NCBI GenBank assembly: GCA_965200945.1
Contig: OZ241749.1
Span: 3,286,001-3,350,000, forward strand
Length of the DNA stretch: 64,000 bases
Direction: 5' to 3'
From: JADCRZ01 sp965200945
GTDB lineage: Bacteria > Bacteroidota > Bacteroidia > Chitinophagales > Chitinophagaceae
Shown: positions 43,179 through 51,433 of the stretch, piece by piece
Layout: every line of letters begins with the position of its first letter
How positions within the stretch are numbered: the first letter of the stretch is position 1
Program-made: the position numbers and the translations under genes
The notes under the pieces: generated by a model
What the model saw: the letters and a program-made list of their open reading frames with translations, nothing else
Told to the model about the DNA's origin: nothing
Databases searched by the model: none

Positions 43179-44416
43179 TGAAACCTGTTACCCGAAAACG
43201 GTCGCTGCGCGGGCTTGACCTTACCAACTTTTTCCTTGCCGACGTGCGGGATGGCATCGGTCCCTTCCTGGGCATCTACCTGCTTTCCAAACACTGGAAC
43301 CTGGCCGATATCGGACTGGTAAGCTCCATCGCTACTTTAGCAGGCGTGGTGGCGCAGACGCCGGCCGGCGCATTTACAGACTCGGTCCGCAACAAGAAGA
43401 GGGTGATCGCGATCGCCAGCGTGCTCATCGGGGTGGGCACTGCGCTGATCCTGCTCAAAGCGAACTTGGTGCTGGTAAGCATCAGCCAGGTGATCGTTGG
43501 CATGGCGGCCGCATTCATTGCCCCATCGATCGCCGGCATCACGCTCGGACTGGTCAGGTACAAGAAGCTGGACGGCCCCACGTGCCGTAACGAGATGTTC
43601 AACCATGGCGGCAATGTAGTTTCTGCGCTTATCTCCGGACTTATCGGCCATTTCATCGGCCTGGGCGGCATCTTTGTCTTTACGCTGGCGCTTGCGCTGG
43701 TAAGCATGCTGTCTGTTCAGCTCATCGACAACAAGGAGATCGATTACGATCTTTCCCGGGGGAAGGGTTGAAAAAGAGGGCGGGGCCGCCAGCACACCTG
43801 CAGGCCAGGTGCTCCGCCAACCGCTGTTCATCATCTTCGTCATCTGCTGCATGCTGTTCCATTTCGCCAATGCCGCCATGCTGCCTCTTGCAGGGCAGTA
43901 CATCGTTTCAGTGAACAAGTCGGACGCGTCGGTTTACATGGCGGCCTGCATTGTGATCGCACAGTTCATTATGGTACCGGTAGCCGCCTGGAGCAGTCGC
44001 AACGCACCGGCGGGCCGGCGCCGGCCCATGATCCTTTGTTTTGCCATCCTGCCGGTGAGGGGCTGGCTGTTCACGCTCAGCGCCAACCCTACTATGTGAC
44101 CGGGGTGCAGGTACTGGACGGCATCTTCGGCGTAGTGTCGGTACTGGTGGTAGCCGACCTCACAAAAGGCACCGGCCGGTTCAACCTGGTGAACGGGGTG
44201 CTGATCACGGCGGTAGGACTGGGGGCATCTTTCAGCAATGCGGTGGCAGGGTGGTTGGCCGATCGCTTCTCATTCAGGATTGCTTTTGTATTTTTAGCTG
44301 CTGTGGCTGCCCTTGCGCTGCTTCTTTATTTCCTGTTCATGAAAGAAACCCGGCGGGAGGATGATAAAGGGGTGAACCCGGAACCTGGTAAAGTAGGCCC
44401 GCAGCCTGTGTTATGA
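43178..44416 (+). pseudogene. MFS transporter broken by two frameshifts
   Basis: A roughly 412-residue major facilitator transporter is split into three frames. Frame one runs 43178-43771 (MKPVTRKRSLRGLDLTNFFLADV..., FTDSVRNKKRVIAIASVLIG) and stops after DYDLSRGKG. Frame two continues from about 43761 (GRVEKEGGAASTP, then RQPLFIIFVICCML) to a stop at 44099. Frame three resumes at about 44090 (YYVTGVQVLDGIFGVVSVLV) to the true end at 44416, with the MFS C-terminal half (WLADRFSFRIAFVFLAA). Dropping one base in the CCCGGGGGAA run and adding one in AACCCTACT restores a single protein. Both sites are short homopolymers, so sequencing or assembly error is a real possibility. The third frame still overlaps the next gene as ATGA, as in intact operons. 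Confidence 0.78.
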
Positions 44417-45102
44417 AAAGCAGAATCTCCTATACGAAGTTCATCATAGTGACTGAATCCGTGCTGCTGCTGTTGCTTATCGTTTGGCTTTGCAGCCGCC
44501 GGGTTGGTCCGCCCGCCCCGCCGCATCCCCCGGGCCCGCCACTGCCCATGCCGGTCACTGTTTTGAAAGGTATCGTAAAAAGCTACGCAGGCAACCCGGA
44601 GGGTGACATAGACAAACTGGTGCTGGAAGCGGGCGGCCCCACGTACCTGCTGCGTTTTCCACCGCATACCGCGCAGGAAGTGATGCGGGATGCACCGGCC
44701 GGAACGGCGGTGATCGTGAACGCCCTGGGGGGGAAAAATGCCGGAGCAGATACGCAACAGCTCGATCTGGCAGTCTTAAAAAACGGGGACGGGGGAACGA
44801 TCCTCGACATCCACACCATCGGTCCGCCTCCCCCGGGTGGGGAAGAGATCGTTGTTACGGGAACACCCACCGGGTTCCGGAGAGACGAAAAGGACAGGGT
44901 AACTTCGTTCGTTCTCGACAGCAACCTGGTTACGCTGCCGCCTTATATCCGCGAATCAGTGGTTCCCTTATTGCTTCCTGCAAAAAAGGTTACCGTAAAA
45001 GGCTTCCGGCGCGGGCCCGGCGGATTTGTGAACAGCAGCGGCCTGCGGATCGTGCGTCCGTATGCGATCGGGATCAGCGGGGTGGAATACATCATGCAAT
45101 AA
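44413..45102 (+). CDS. Membrane-anchored two-domain protein, proline-rich linker (paralogue of 42036-42737)
   Basis: A 229-residue protein with one N-terminal membrane segment (about residues 8-27) and a Pro-rich linker (GPPAPPHPPGPPLPMP). The first domain (about 45-130) contains GIVKSYAGNPEGDIDKLVLEAGG and RFPPHTAQEV, which mirror the second domain of the secreted protein at 42036. The second domain (about 140-229) reads EIVVTGTPTGFRRDEKDRVTSFVLDSN, and ends SGVEYIMQ, similar to NGQQYLIQ of the paralogue. The two proteins thus share a repeated beta-rich domain and flank a DUF486/MFS pair. The gene overlaps the MFS stop by four bases (ATGA) and precedes a two-component system. Function is unknown. 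Confidence 0.75.
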   Translation: MKSRISYTKFIIVTESVLLLLLIVWLCSRRVGPPAPPHPPGPPLPMPVTVLKGIVKSYAGNPEGDIDKLVLEAGGPTYLLRFPPHTAQEVMRDAPAGTAVIVNALGGKNAGADTQQLDLAVLKNGDGGTILDIHTIGPPPPGGEEIVVTGTPTGFRRDEKDRVTSFVLDSNLVTLPPYIRESVVPLLLPAKKVTVKGFRRGPGGFVNSSGLRIVRPYAIGISGVEYIMQ

Positions 45103-45156
45103 TGCTGTTAAACCGGTCGACATAATAAAATATCCATCTATATTTCAGGACGACAT

Positions 45157-45840
45157 ATGAAAATTCTGATTGCGGAAGACGAAAAAAAACTGGCCGGGTT
45201 TATGGCAGATGGGCTGCAGCAGGCAGGCTACCTGGTAAGGCAATGCCATTCGGGTACAGAAGCGACCGCACAGGCCGCGGGCGAACGTTTCGATCTGTTG
45301 CTGCTGGACCTGATGCTACCTGGTATGAACGGCTTCGACGTGCTGAAGAACCTGCGTGCCCTGCGCATAACCACGCCCGTGATCATTGTGAGCGCGCTGG
45401 GCAGCACCAAAGAAGTAGTGGAAGGGCTCGACCTCGGCGCGGTCGATTTTATCAAAAAACCGTTTGAATGGGATGAGCTGCTGGCCAGGATCCGCACCGT
45501 GCAGCGCAAGCTTTTCCGTGAAGACCAGGCCCACATCCGGATCGGCGATCTTCACATCGATGTGATGGGCCGCAAGGCGGTGCGGGGCGACCGGGAGATC
45601 ATGCTTACGCAGAAAGAATTCCTGCTGCTCGAGTACTTGGCCCGCAACGCCAACCGCGTGCTGAGCAGGAACCAGCTGCTGGAAAATGCATGGGGCCTCG
45701 ATTTCGACCCCGAAAGCAACATCGTGGAAGTGTTTATGTACCAGCTGCGAAGAAAGATCGACAAAGGCGCCACCGAACCGCTGATCAAAACCATAGTGGG
45801 CGCGGGATATATGCTTAAGGGAACCAAATCCGCCAGTTGA
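45157..45840 (+). CDS. OmpR/PhoB family response regulator
   Basis: A 227-residue response regulator. The receiver (residues 1-118) has acidic residues Glu7/Asp8, phosphoacceptor Asp51 (LLLLDLMLPGMNG) and conserved Lys in FIKKPFEWDE. The winged helix (about 125-222) has IMLTQKEFLLLEYLARNANRVLSRNQLLENAWGLDFDPESNIVEVFMYQLRRKID and IKTIVGAGYML. Its sensor kinase follows and overlaps it by four bases. It lies 54 bases after the membrane-anchored paired-domain protein, so it may control the 42-45 kb transport genes. Confidence 0.94.
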   Translation: MKILIAEDEKKLAGFMADGLQQAGYLVRQCHSGTEATAQAAGERFDLLLLDLMLPGMNGFDVLKNLRALRITTPVIIVSALGSTKEVVEGLDLGAVDFIKKPFEWDELLARIRTVQRKLFREDQAHIRIGDLHIDVMGRKAVRGDREIMLTQKEFLLLEYLARNANRVLSRNQLLENAWGLDFDPESNIVEVFMYQLRRKIDKGATEPLIKTIVGAGYMLKGTKSAS

Positions 45841-47168
45841 ACCCGGTGCCGGCATATCCGTTCTACAAAAGCCTGCGCTTCCGCTTCGGACTCGTGTTCG
45901 GACTGCTGTTCCTGTTGTTCCTGGTTGCGATCGTCTTGTTTCTGTACAATACGGTTACGGCCACCCTCACAGAAAGTTTCGAGGGCCGCCTGCAGAGCGG
46001 CGCCAGCCTGGCACTCCAGAAAACAGAGACCAGTCCGCTGGTAGTTCCGCTGCCCCATTCGCACGAATTTTTCCGGCTGCAGTACACTGCCGCCGCACGT
46101 ACAGATACGCTCTTCAGCAACCTGCCCGTGAACCAGTCCTATCCGGAAACCAACGGGCATGGTGAAACGACGGCAGGCTGGTACACCTGGGCCTCGCGTG
46201 AAATGGAGAATGGCGGCACGCTGTCTGTCATCTACCTGCTGCCTGCAGATGAACTCAATGCCTCCGTTGAACGGCTCGGGCGACTGCTGTTGCTGTATGT
46301 TCCGGCAGCCTTTGTAGTGTCTCTCATCGCCGGGTATCTTTTTTCCGGCTTTCTGTTGTCGCCCATCAACAGGATCATTTTCAAGGCGCAGAACCTCGAT
46401 CTGCAGCAGGATATCCGGCTGCTGGAAGAGACCGGTACGGAAGACGAGCTACATGAACTTACGCTGGCCCTCAACAGGATGCTGCAGCGGATCCGCAAAC
46501 AGGCCGAAGAGCAGAACGCCTTTTTCGCCTCGGCCTCCCATGAGCTGAGAACACCGCTGAGCGTGATGCTCACCGAGCTGCAGGTGCTGCAGCAAAAACA
46601 ACGCGACGAATCGTTCCGGTTCGTTTTTGCTCACCAGATCACGGAGATACAGCGGCTCAACAAGCTGGTGAACGATTTCCTGCTCATGAGCCAGCTAAGG
46701 TCGGGCAGCCTGCCCGTACACCGGGAAACCATTGCCCTCCTGGAAGCCGTGATCGAGTGTATGGAACAGGTGAGAAAGAAACCATACTACCGGTCGCAGC
46801 GGTTCCGGCTCACCGTGATCCCTGCAGACGATGAGCTTAGCATCGGGTTCGACAGAACGCATCTGACCAGCATGGTCCGCAACCTGCTCGAGAATGCGGT
46901 CAAGTACAGTGCGCCCGGGTCGCTCATCCAGATCCAGGGAAAAAGGGATAAAGAATTCATCCTGCTGAGCATTGCCAACGAGAGCCTGATACCGGTAAAG
47001 AACGTAGAGGAACTGACCGGTGAATTTTACCGCCAGAGCAGCTACCAGGAAGGGTTCGGACTGGGCCTCTGGATCGTTCAGCAGCTGGCAGCCATGAACC
47101 GGGGCAGCCTGCAGCTTACCTACGAACCACCCTTCTTTACGGCAGCGCTCCTGCTAAAGAAAGAGTAA
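45837..47168 (+). CDS. Two-component sensor histidine kinase
   Basis: A 443-residue inner-membrane kinase. The best start is a TTG that overlaps the response regulator stop (TTGA), which suggests translational coupling. Helix 1 is at about residues 18-38 (FGLVFGLLFLLFLVAIVLFLY), a sensor loop of about 120 residues follows, and helix 2 is near 150-172 (LLLLYVPAAFVVSLIAGYLFSGF). A HAMP-like linker leads to the phosphoacceptor His (FFASASHELRTPLSVML), the N box (MVRNLLENAVKYSAPGS) and a G box (GFGLGLWIVQQLAAMN). The periplasmic loop has no recognised ligand domain. It pairs with the OmpR-type regulator just upstream. Confidence 0.92.
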   Translation: MNPVPAYPFYKSLRFRFGLVFGLLFLLFLVAIVLFLYNTVTATLTESFEGRLQSGASLALQKTETSPLVVPLPHSHEFFRLQYTAAARTDTLFSNLPVNQSYPETNGHGETTAGWYTWASREMENGGTLSVIYLLPADELNASVERLGRLLLLYVPAAFVVSLIAGYLFSGFLLSPINRIIFKAQNLDLQQDIRLLEETGTEDELHELTLALNRMLQRIRKQAEEQNAFFASASHELRTPLSVMLTELQVLQQKQRDESFRFVFAHQITEIQRLNKLVNDFLLMSQLRSGSLPVHRETIALLEAVIECMEQVRKKPYYRSQRFRLTVIPADDELSIGFDRTHLTSMVRNLLENAVKYSAPGSLIQIQGKRDKEFILLSIANESLIPVKNVEELTGEFYRQSSYQEGFGLGLWIVQQLAAMNRGSLQLTYEPPFFTAALLLKKE

Positions 47169-47204
47169 AAGATGCTACAAGACAGGCCGGCACCTGGCGG
47201 CGGG

Positions 47205-47498
47205 CTATTTTACTGCCAGCAGGTCTACCTGCTCGATGACAGGATCTTTTGCCAGCAGTTCGGGTGCCTTTGCCATCAGGGCTTTGGCGATCTCCCCGCC
47301 CAGATGTGCCTGCCGGCCTTCTTCTGCTTCAAAAGTATCGAATATACCAAAGGTGGAAGGGCCTATCCGCAAGGCATACCACCGTACGGTTGCCGGTTCC
47401 TGCTCTGCAAGCGGCAACGCGCTTTTAATGAATGCCGCCACCTCTTCTTCTTTCCCGGGCTTTGCTTCGAGCCGGGCGAGTAATGCAAATTTTTCCAT
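47205..47498 (-). CDS. Antibiotic biosynthesis monooxygenase (ABM) domain protein
   Basis: A 97-residue cytoplasmic dimeric alpha-beta barrel protein of the ABM/YgiN type. Motifs are MEKFALLARLEAKPGKEEEVAAFIKS, EQEPATVRWYALRIGPSTFGIFDTFEAEEGRQAHLGGEIAKAL, and a C-terminal VIEQVDLLAVK. Relatives are quinol monooxygenases, heme-degrading enzymes or proteins of unknown role. The gene is convergent to the sensor kinase with 36 bases between stops, and it stands alone on its strand. Confidence 0.88.
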   Translation of the reverse strand: MEKFALLARLEAKPGKEEEVAAFIKSALPLAEQEPATVRWYALRIGPSTFGIFDTFEAEEGRQAHLGGEIAKALMAKAPELLAKDPVIEQVDLLAVK

Positions 47499-47697
47499 TG
47501 ATTTTTTTATTAGGGTCGTTTACGAGCGCGGAAGCAGCGGTAAGTATAAACCATGCTTATAAAATCATACCACCCGGTTACAAGCTGTAACCATAAGTGT
47601 CCGAAACCTTCCATTCAAAGCTTCATTTTTTTGTCATCCAAGAGCGGCAGGATGGAGAAAGGCGTGCCAGGACTTAAACATGGATGCGTTGAAATCC

Positions 47698-48183
47698 TTA
47701 CTCAGCCACGTTCTTCCGGAGCGCTTCTTCCCCGAACCTGATCAAATCTTTTGCGGTCATGAAACCCATCGCGGCCAGTACCGGCTTGCCCTTTTCGTCG
47801 AAAATGATCAGCGTCGGGTAGGCTTCGATCTGCCATTGCTGTGCGAGGGCGACGCCTTCGCCTTTCTCCATATCGATCGATACGTTGAGGAAATGCTGGT
47901 TGAAAAAATCCGCCGCTTTGCGGTTGCGGAACGTAACTGATTTCAACATTTTACAGGGCCCGCACCACGAGGCATACGCATCCACGAACACCCGCTTGTG
48001 TGCGGCAGCCGCTTTTTGCAGCACTTCTTTCCAGCTGCCTTCTTCAAACCGGATCGTCGATGCATGTGCAGCAGTGTCTGTATAGGTGGATGCATGCAAG
48101 CCTGGCTGTTGCGCAACAGCGCTTGTACCCAACAGAACGGCGGTGAGACAGAGTAGTGGCAGGGTAAATTTACAATTCTTCAT
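47698..48183 (-). CDS. Secreted thioredoxin-family protein
   Basis: A 161-residue exported thioredoxin-fold protein with a signal peptide (cleaved near VAQQP). The redox site is Trp73-Cys-Gly-Pro-Cys77 (ASWCGPCKML). The domain (VFVDAYASWCGPCKMLK, VSIDMEKGEGVALAQQWQIEAYPTLIIFDEKGK) resembles the C-terminal DsbD-gamma or thiol-disulfide reductase group with the cis-Pro in AYPTLI. It overlaps the upstream peroxiredoxin-like gene by 14 bases, so the two are co-translated and likely act together in periplasmic thiol or peroxide handling. Confidence 0.9.
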   Translation of the reverse strand: MKNCKFTLPLLCLTAVLLGTSAVAQQPGLHASTYTDTAAHASTIRFEEGSWKEVLQKAAAAHKRVFVDAYASWCGPCKMLKSVTFRNRKAADFFNQHFLNVSIDMEKGEGVALAQQWQIEAYPTLIIFDEKGKPVLAAMGFMTAKDLIRFGEEALRKNVAE

Positions 48184-48856
48184 ACAGGGCGCCGGCAGCG
48201 GCTTTTAACAGGGCCGGGCTCAGCCGCTGGGTGAAATTGGGATTGATATACTCAAAACGGATGTTTCCTTTCCGGTTCAGCACATAGATGGAGGGCACAG
48301 GCAACAGCTTGTCTACATTCTTGCCGCCGGAAGTTTCAGGCAGAAATTTGTCGTAGTTCTTCGGCGATTTGTAGGCGATGCCAAACTGCTTGGCCAGGCT
48401 CAGGTCGGCATCGGACAAAAGCGTGTAGGTCAGCTTCTGTTTTACACCTGTCTGTTTCAGGTTATCCGGACTGTCGGTACTCACCGCCAGCACCTGGTAC
48501 CCCATCCCGGTAAGATCCTGCTCTATCTCCTGCAGTCCTGCAAGCTGTTTCGAACAGTAAGGGCACCAGCCACCACGGTAAAACACAAGAATGGTCGGCT
48601 TCGCCGCAACGGCAGCGTTCAGGTCGAACGGCTTGCCTGCCGCATCAGCCAATACTGCCTGTGGTATGTTCTCACCCGCCAGCAGGGGACTGATGTCTTC
48701 AGGCTTCAGCGGAACGCCGCTGATCATCCGGGTGGTATCGCCCCAATGAGTATGTAAAATTGTGTTGGAAGCCCTGGCTGCATGGAGTTGGAGCATAAGC
48801 AATGCAATGAGGACGGGTTTGAAATAAGAGAGAGAGGAGCCGCTGTTTTTTTCCAT
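48170..48856 (-). CDS. Peroxiredoxin-like (AhpC/TSA) family protein
   Basis: A 228-residue exported thiol-active protein with an N-terminal signal (hydrophobic residues 13-26, cleavage near ARAS). The active site is FYRGGWCPYC with Cys98 and Cys101, the RGxWCPYC form of a peroxiredoxin-like subfamily. Downstream blocks are GYQVLAVSTDSPDNLKQTG, TYTLLSDADLSLAKQFGIAY and LPVPSIYVLNRKGNIRFEY. It is followed by the overlapping thioredoxin gene and preceded by an AraC regulator 36 bases away on the same strand, which probably controls the pair. Confidence 0.88.
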   Translation of the reverse strand: MEKNSGSSLSYFKPVLIALLMLQLHAARASNTILHTHWGDTTRMISGVPLKPEDISPLLAGENIPQAVLADAAGKPFDLNAAVAAKPTILVFYRGGWCPYCSKQLAGLQEIEQDLTGMGYQVLAVSTDSPDNLKQTGVKQKLTYTLLSDADLSLAKQFGIAYKSPKNYDKFLPETSGGKNVDKLLPVPSIYVLNRKGNIRFEYINPNFTQRLSPALLKAAAGALYEEL

Positions 48857-48892
48857 ATTAATTGTTGTTGAATTGATTGTGTTGAAAATAGA

Positions 48893-49744
48893 TCAGGTTT
48901 TTTCGTTTTCCCGGCTGCGGAAAAACGAGATGTTGTTGCCGGTCTGCTCTTTAAAGAACCGGCTGAAATGAGCCGGACTCACAAAGCCCAGCGAATAGGC
49001 GATCTCCTTGGCAGACATTTCCGTGAACTGGAGATAGCGTTTGGCTTCCAGCGCGATCCTTCGCTGGATCAGCTTCGACGGGGCCGGGTAGTTGAAGATG
49101 GCAAAAAGATTGGCCAGCGTTTTCGGTGATTTGTTCAGCGCCTGTGCATAGAACTGCACTTCATGTTCTGTCTTGAAATTTCCTTCCAGCAACAGGTTGA
49201 ACATGCGCACCACATCCAGCTTCTCATCCTTGAACCGCTCGTAGTTCTCGGTCTGCTTTTTTGCAATGCGGGTGATGTTGATGATCATCCGCTTCAGCAG
49301 CGTGCGCAGCATCTCGCCCTGCATCCGGTCGCAGAACTTCATGTCCTGCACGCACAGTTTTTCCATCAGCGAAATATCTTCTACTTCTTCCTTTGTAAGA
49401 CCGATAAAAAGCGGGTGACAGATACCGTAGAAAAGGAACCCGACACAACCCACTTCCGCATCGTGGTCGGCGATGCAGTAAAACTCGCGGTTGAACTGCC
49501 AGGCCACCAGCTCTTCCGGTCTTTCGAAAACGAAATGCTGGTTGGCCATCAGGGGCAGAATGGAATTCTCCGGAAGGATGTAGGGGATCTGGTCGATGGT
49601 GACCGTCTGCGCCTCATGGGTATTGCAGACAAGTGTGTTGATCGTATGTTGCTCACCCCGGATGCCGCAACCGGTGAGGGAATCTTCCTGCATGATCAGG
49701 GTGAACTGACCACCGGTGTTCCTGTCTTCAAACTGTAACTTCAT
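48893..49744 (-). CDS. AraC family transcriptional regulator
   Basis: A 283-residue regulator. The N-terminal domain (residues 1-160, KLQFEDRNTGGQFTLIMQEDSLTGCGIRGEQHT...) is an unassigned cupin-like sensor of the Bacteroidota AraC type. The C-terminal domain has two helix-turn-helix units (VQFYAQALNKSPKTLANLFAIF, and SAKEIAYSLGFVSPAHFSRFFKEQTGNNISFFR). It is the first gene of a minus-strand set with the peroxiredoxin-like and thioredoxin genes, so a redox-stress regulon is inferred. The domain order and length are normal. Confidence 0.9.
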   Translation of the reverse strand: MKLQFEDRNTGGQFTLIMQEDSLTGCGIRGEQHTINTLVCNTHEAQTVTIDQIPYILPENSILPLMANQHFVFERPEELVAWQFNREFYCIADHDAEVGCVGFLFYGICHPLFIGLTKEEVEDISLMEKLCVQDMKFCDRMQGEMLRTLLKRMIINITRIAKKQTENYERFKDEKLDVVRMFNLLLEGNFKTEHEVQFYAQALNKSPKTLANLFAIFNYPAPSKLIQRRIALEAKRYLQFTEMSAKEIAYSLGFVSPAHFSRFFKEQTGNNISFFRSRENEKT

Positions 49745-49792
49745 GCTGTGGCAATAAGGATGAACGACTGTAATAAAAATCTTTTCCCTGCT

Positions 49793-51103
49793 TTAGAAAG
49801 TCTGCATCAGCTTTACCCGGATCATGTCGGTTAAGGCTGGCAGGGTAGTGAATGGATTCGGGTTGGGAACGGCTGCGATGACCTTGCTGTCGGTCAGCGG
49901 CGTGCCGGCCAGGTTGAACTGTGTGATGCCTGCTCCCGGGAACTGGTCGATCGCCGTACCGTTGTCGTACAGGCCGATGCTCTGCGAGATGTCGCCTGTG
50001 GTTGTGGCATCCACGCCGTTGCCCGAGCTGGCAAAGAACCAGTCGTTCGAGAACCCGTACATGGTGGCGATCGCGATGCGGTCTCCTTTCACTACTTTCA
50101 ACTGTTGCGACACGCTGCCCCCAGCCTTTCCGCCGATCACCGGCAGCAGTACCTTGGTATCTGCGGCTGGCAGCACATACACCGCTTTCACGCCTGTTTT
50201 CGTTTTCAGGCTGGCGGCAAGTATGTCGGCATTTCCCTGTTGGGCCAGTTGCTTCAGGCCTTCTCCCCGGTCGTTCTCACCGGTCTTGTACAAAGGGTTG
50301 TCGATGCCGTTGTAAACCACCACCAGTACTGGCGACAGCGGTGTAAAGATACCGGTTATGCCGGTGGTATAAGCACCCAGCGCAGTATTGTCGCCCGCTT
50401 CTGCAATGGAGGTAAGTCCGTTGGCGGTGGGTTGCCCCTTGGTGTAGAGTGGCGCCGCATTGAGCAGGCCTCCCCCCACGATATACGAAACGGCCCATAC
50501 CCCCGGACTCATCGGCGTTTCGTTCGCGGTGCCGCCGGAGTTGTTCTGCAGGGTAAGGGTAAAATAGGAGTTGCCTTCATAAGCCAGCGTCGCCTTCACC
50601 AGGCGGGAAGCCGGCAGGTATGCATTACCCTGCGCATCAGCGCCTGCCACTTCGGCGATGCTTTTGGTGTCGGCTGTGCCCGGGTGAGTAACGGCCGCAC
50701 CGGGCGCCTGGTTCAGGCGGGTACCATTGTCCCATAGTTTGACCTGGGTTGATACATCGCCCTGGATGGGGTTGCCGGTAGCGTCGTATACGGCGATGCC
50801 CGGGTTCTCGGGGGCGAAGAACAGGTCGTTCGACCAGCCGTACATGGTGGCGAAGGAGAGGGCTTCTCCCTTTGCGGCGGAAAAGCGGATGGAGACCGAC
50901 TGCCCGGGCAGGATGAGCGCGGGTGTTCCCGCGCCTTTAAAAAGGCCCGACTCTACCAGCGGTTTCGAGTTGAGCACATTGTCGATCGTGATGGTCGCCA
51001 TCTGCGGAGCAGTTGTGCCATCATCATTCTTTTTGCAAGAGCCGGCCGAGAGGGTGATGAGTGCGGTCAGGAGCCAGCAGCCGGGCATTTTTGGGAAGGT
51101 CAT
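49793..51103 (-). CDS. Lipoprotein with two spondin-like domains
   Basis: A 436-residue lipoprotein. The start at MTFPKMPGC gives a leader with lipobox SAGSC (Cys23), followed by KKNDDG. Two tandem spondin-N-like domains follow. The first covers about residues 38-220 (ITIDNVLNSKPLVESGLFKGAGTPALILPGQSVSIRFSAAKGEALSFATMYGWSNDLFFAPENPGIAVYD). The second covers about 225-430 (SPVLVVVYNGIDNPLYKTGENDRGEGLKQLAQ, KGDRIAIATMYGFSNDWFFASSGNGVD). The ATMYGxSNDxFFA motif in both copies is the family hallmark. Such bacterial proteins are surface or periplasmic; a cell-surface adhesion role is only inferred from the eukaryotic spondins. Confidence 0.85.
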   Translation of the reverse strand: MTFPKMPGCWLLTALITLSAGSCKKNDDGTTAPQMATITIDNVLNSKPLVESGLFKGAGTPALILPGQSVSIRFSAAKGEALSFATMYGWSNDLFFAPENPGIAVYDATGNPIQGDVSTQVKLWDNGTRLNQAPGAAVTHPGTADTKSIAEVAGADAQGNAYLPASRLVKATLAYEGNSYFTLTLQNNSGGTANETPMSPGVWAVSYIVGGGLLNAAPLYTKGQPTANGLTSIAEAGDNTALGAYTTGITGIFTPLSPVLVVVYNGIDNPLYKTGENDRGEGLKQLAQQGNADILAASLKTKTGVKAVYVLPAADTKVLLPVIGGKAGGSVSQQLKVVKGDRIAIATMYGFSNDWFFASSGNGVDATTTGDISQSIGLYDNGTAIDQFPGAGITQFNLAGTPLTDSKVIAAVPNPNPFTTLPALTDMIRVKLMQTF

Positions 51104-51433
51104 ATGGTTAACATTTGGTAAAAGCAAAACTACCTTGCCAGGATGCTCAGGGAAATACCGTCAATTCCCGAATGGTTGTCCGGATTTCCCGAAGGGCGCT
51201 CCATTACTGTTAAAAAAAGCACAACGCCGTGTCAAAACAGAACGCAGAGGACCATGCTCGATGGTTTGAAGCACACCTGCTTTTTATCACTTTCTGTCAG
51301 ATCGTCAACTCAGCGAACTGCATGGAAATGCGAAGGGTACAGAGGATTCAGGGTATCACAGTTTGTGAAACAACTACAACGCTCGATTGGGAAGAGCGTG
51401 TACGCAATATGCGAGTTCAGACTGTACAATTTA
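51104..51433. other. Gene-free gap
   Basis: About 330 bases separate the spondin-domain lipoprotein from the alpha-galactosidase gene. No coding frame with convincing composition, no RNA gene and no strong hairpin was seen. The left side should hold the promoter of the lipoprotein. Confidence 0.6.
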
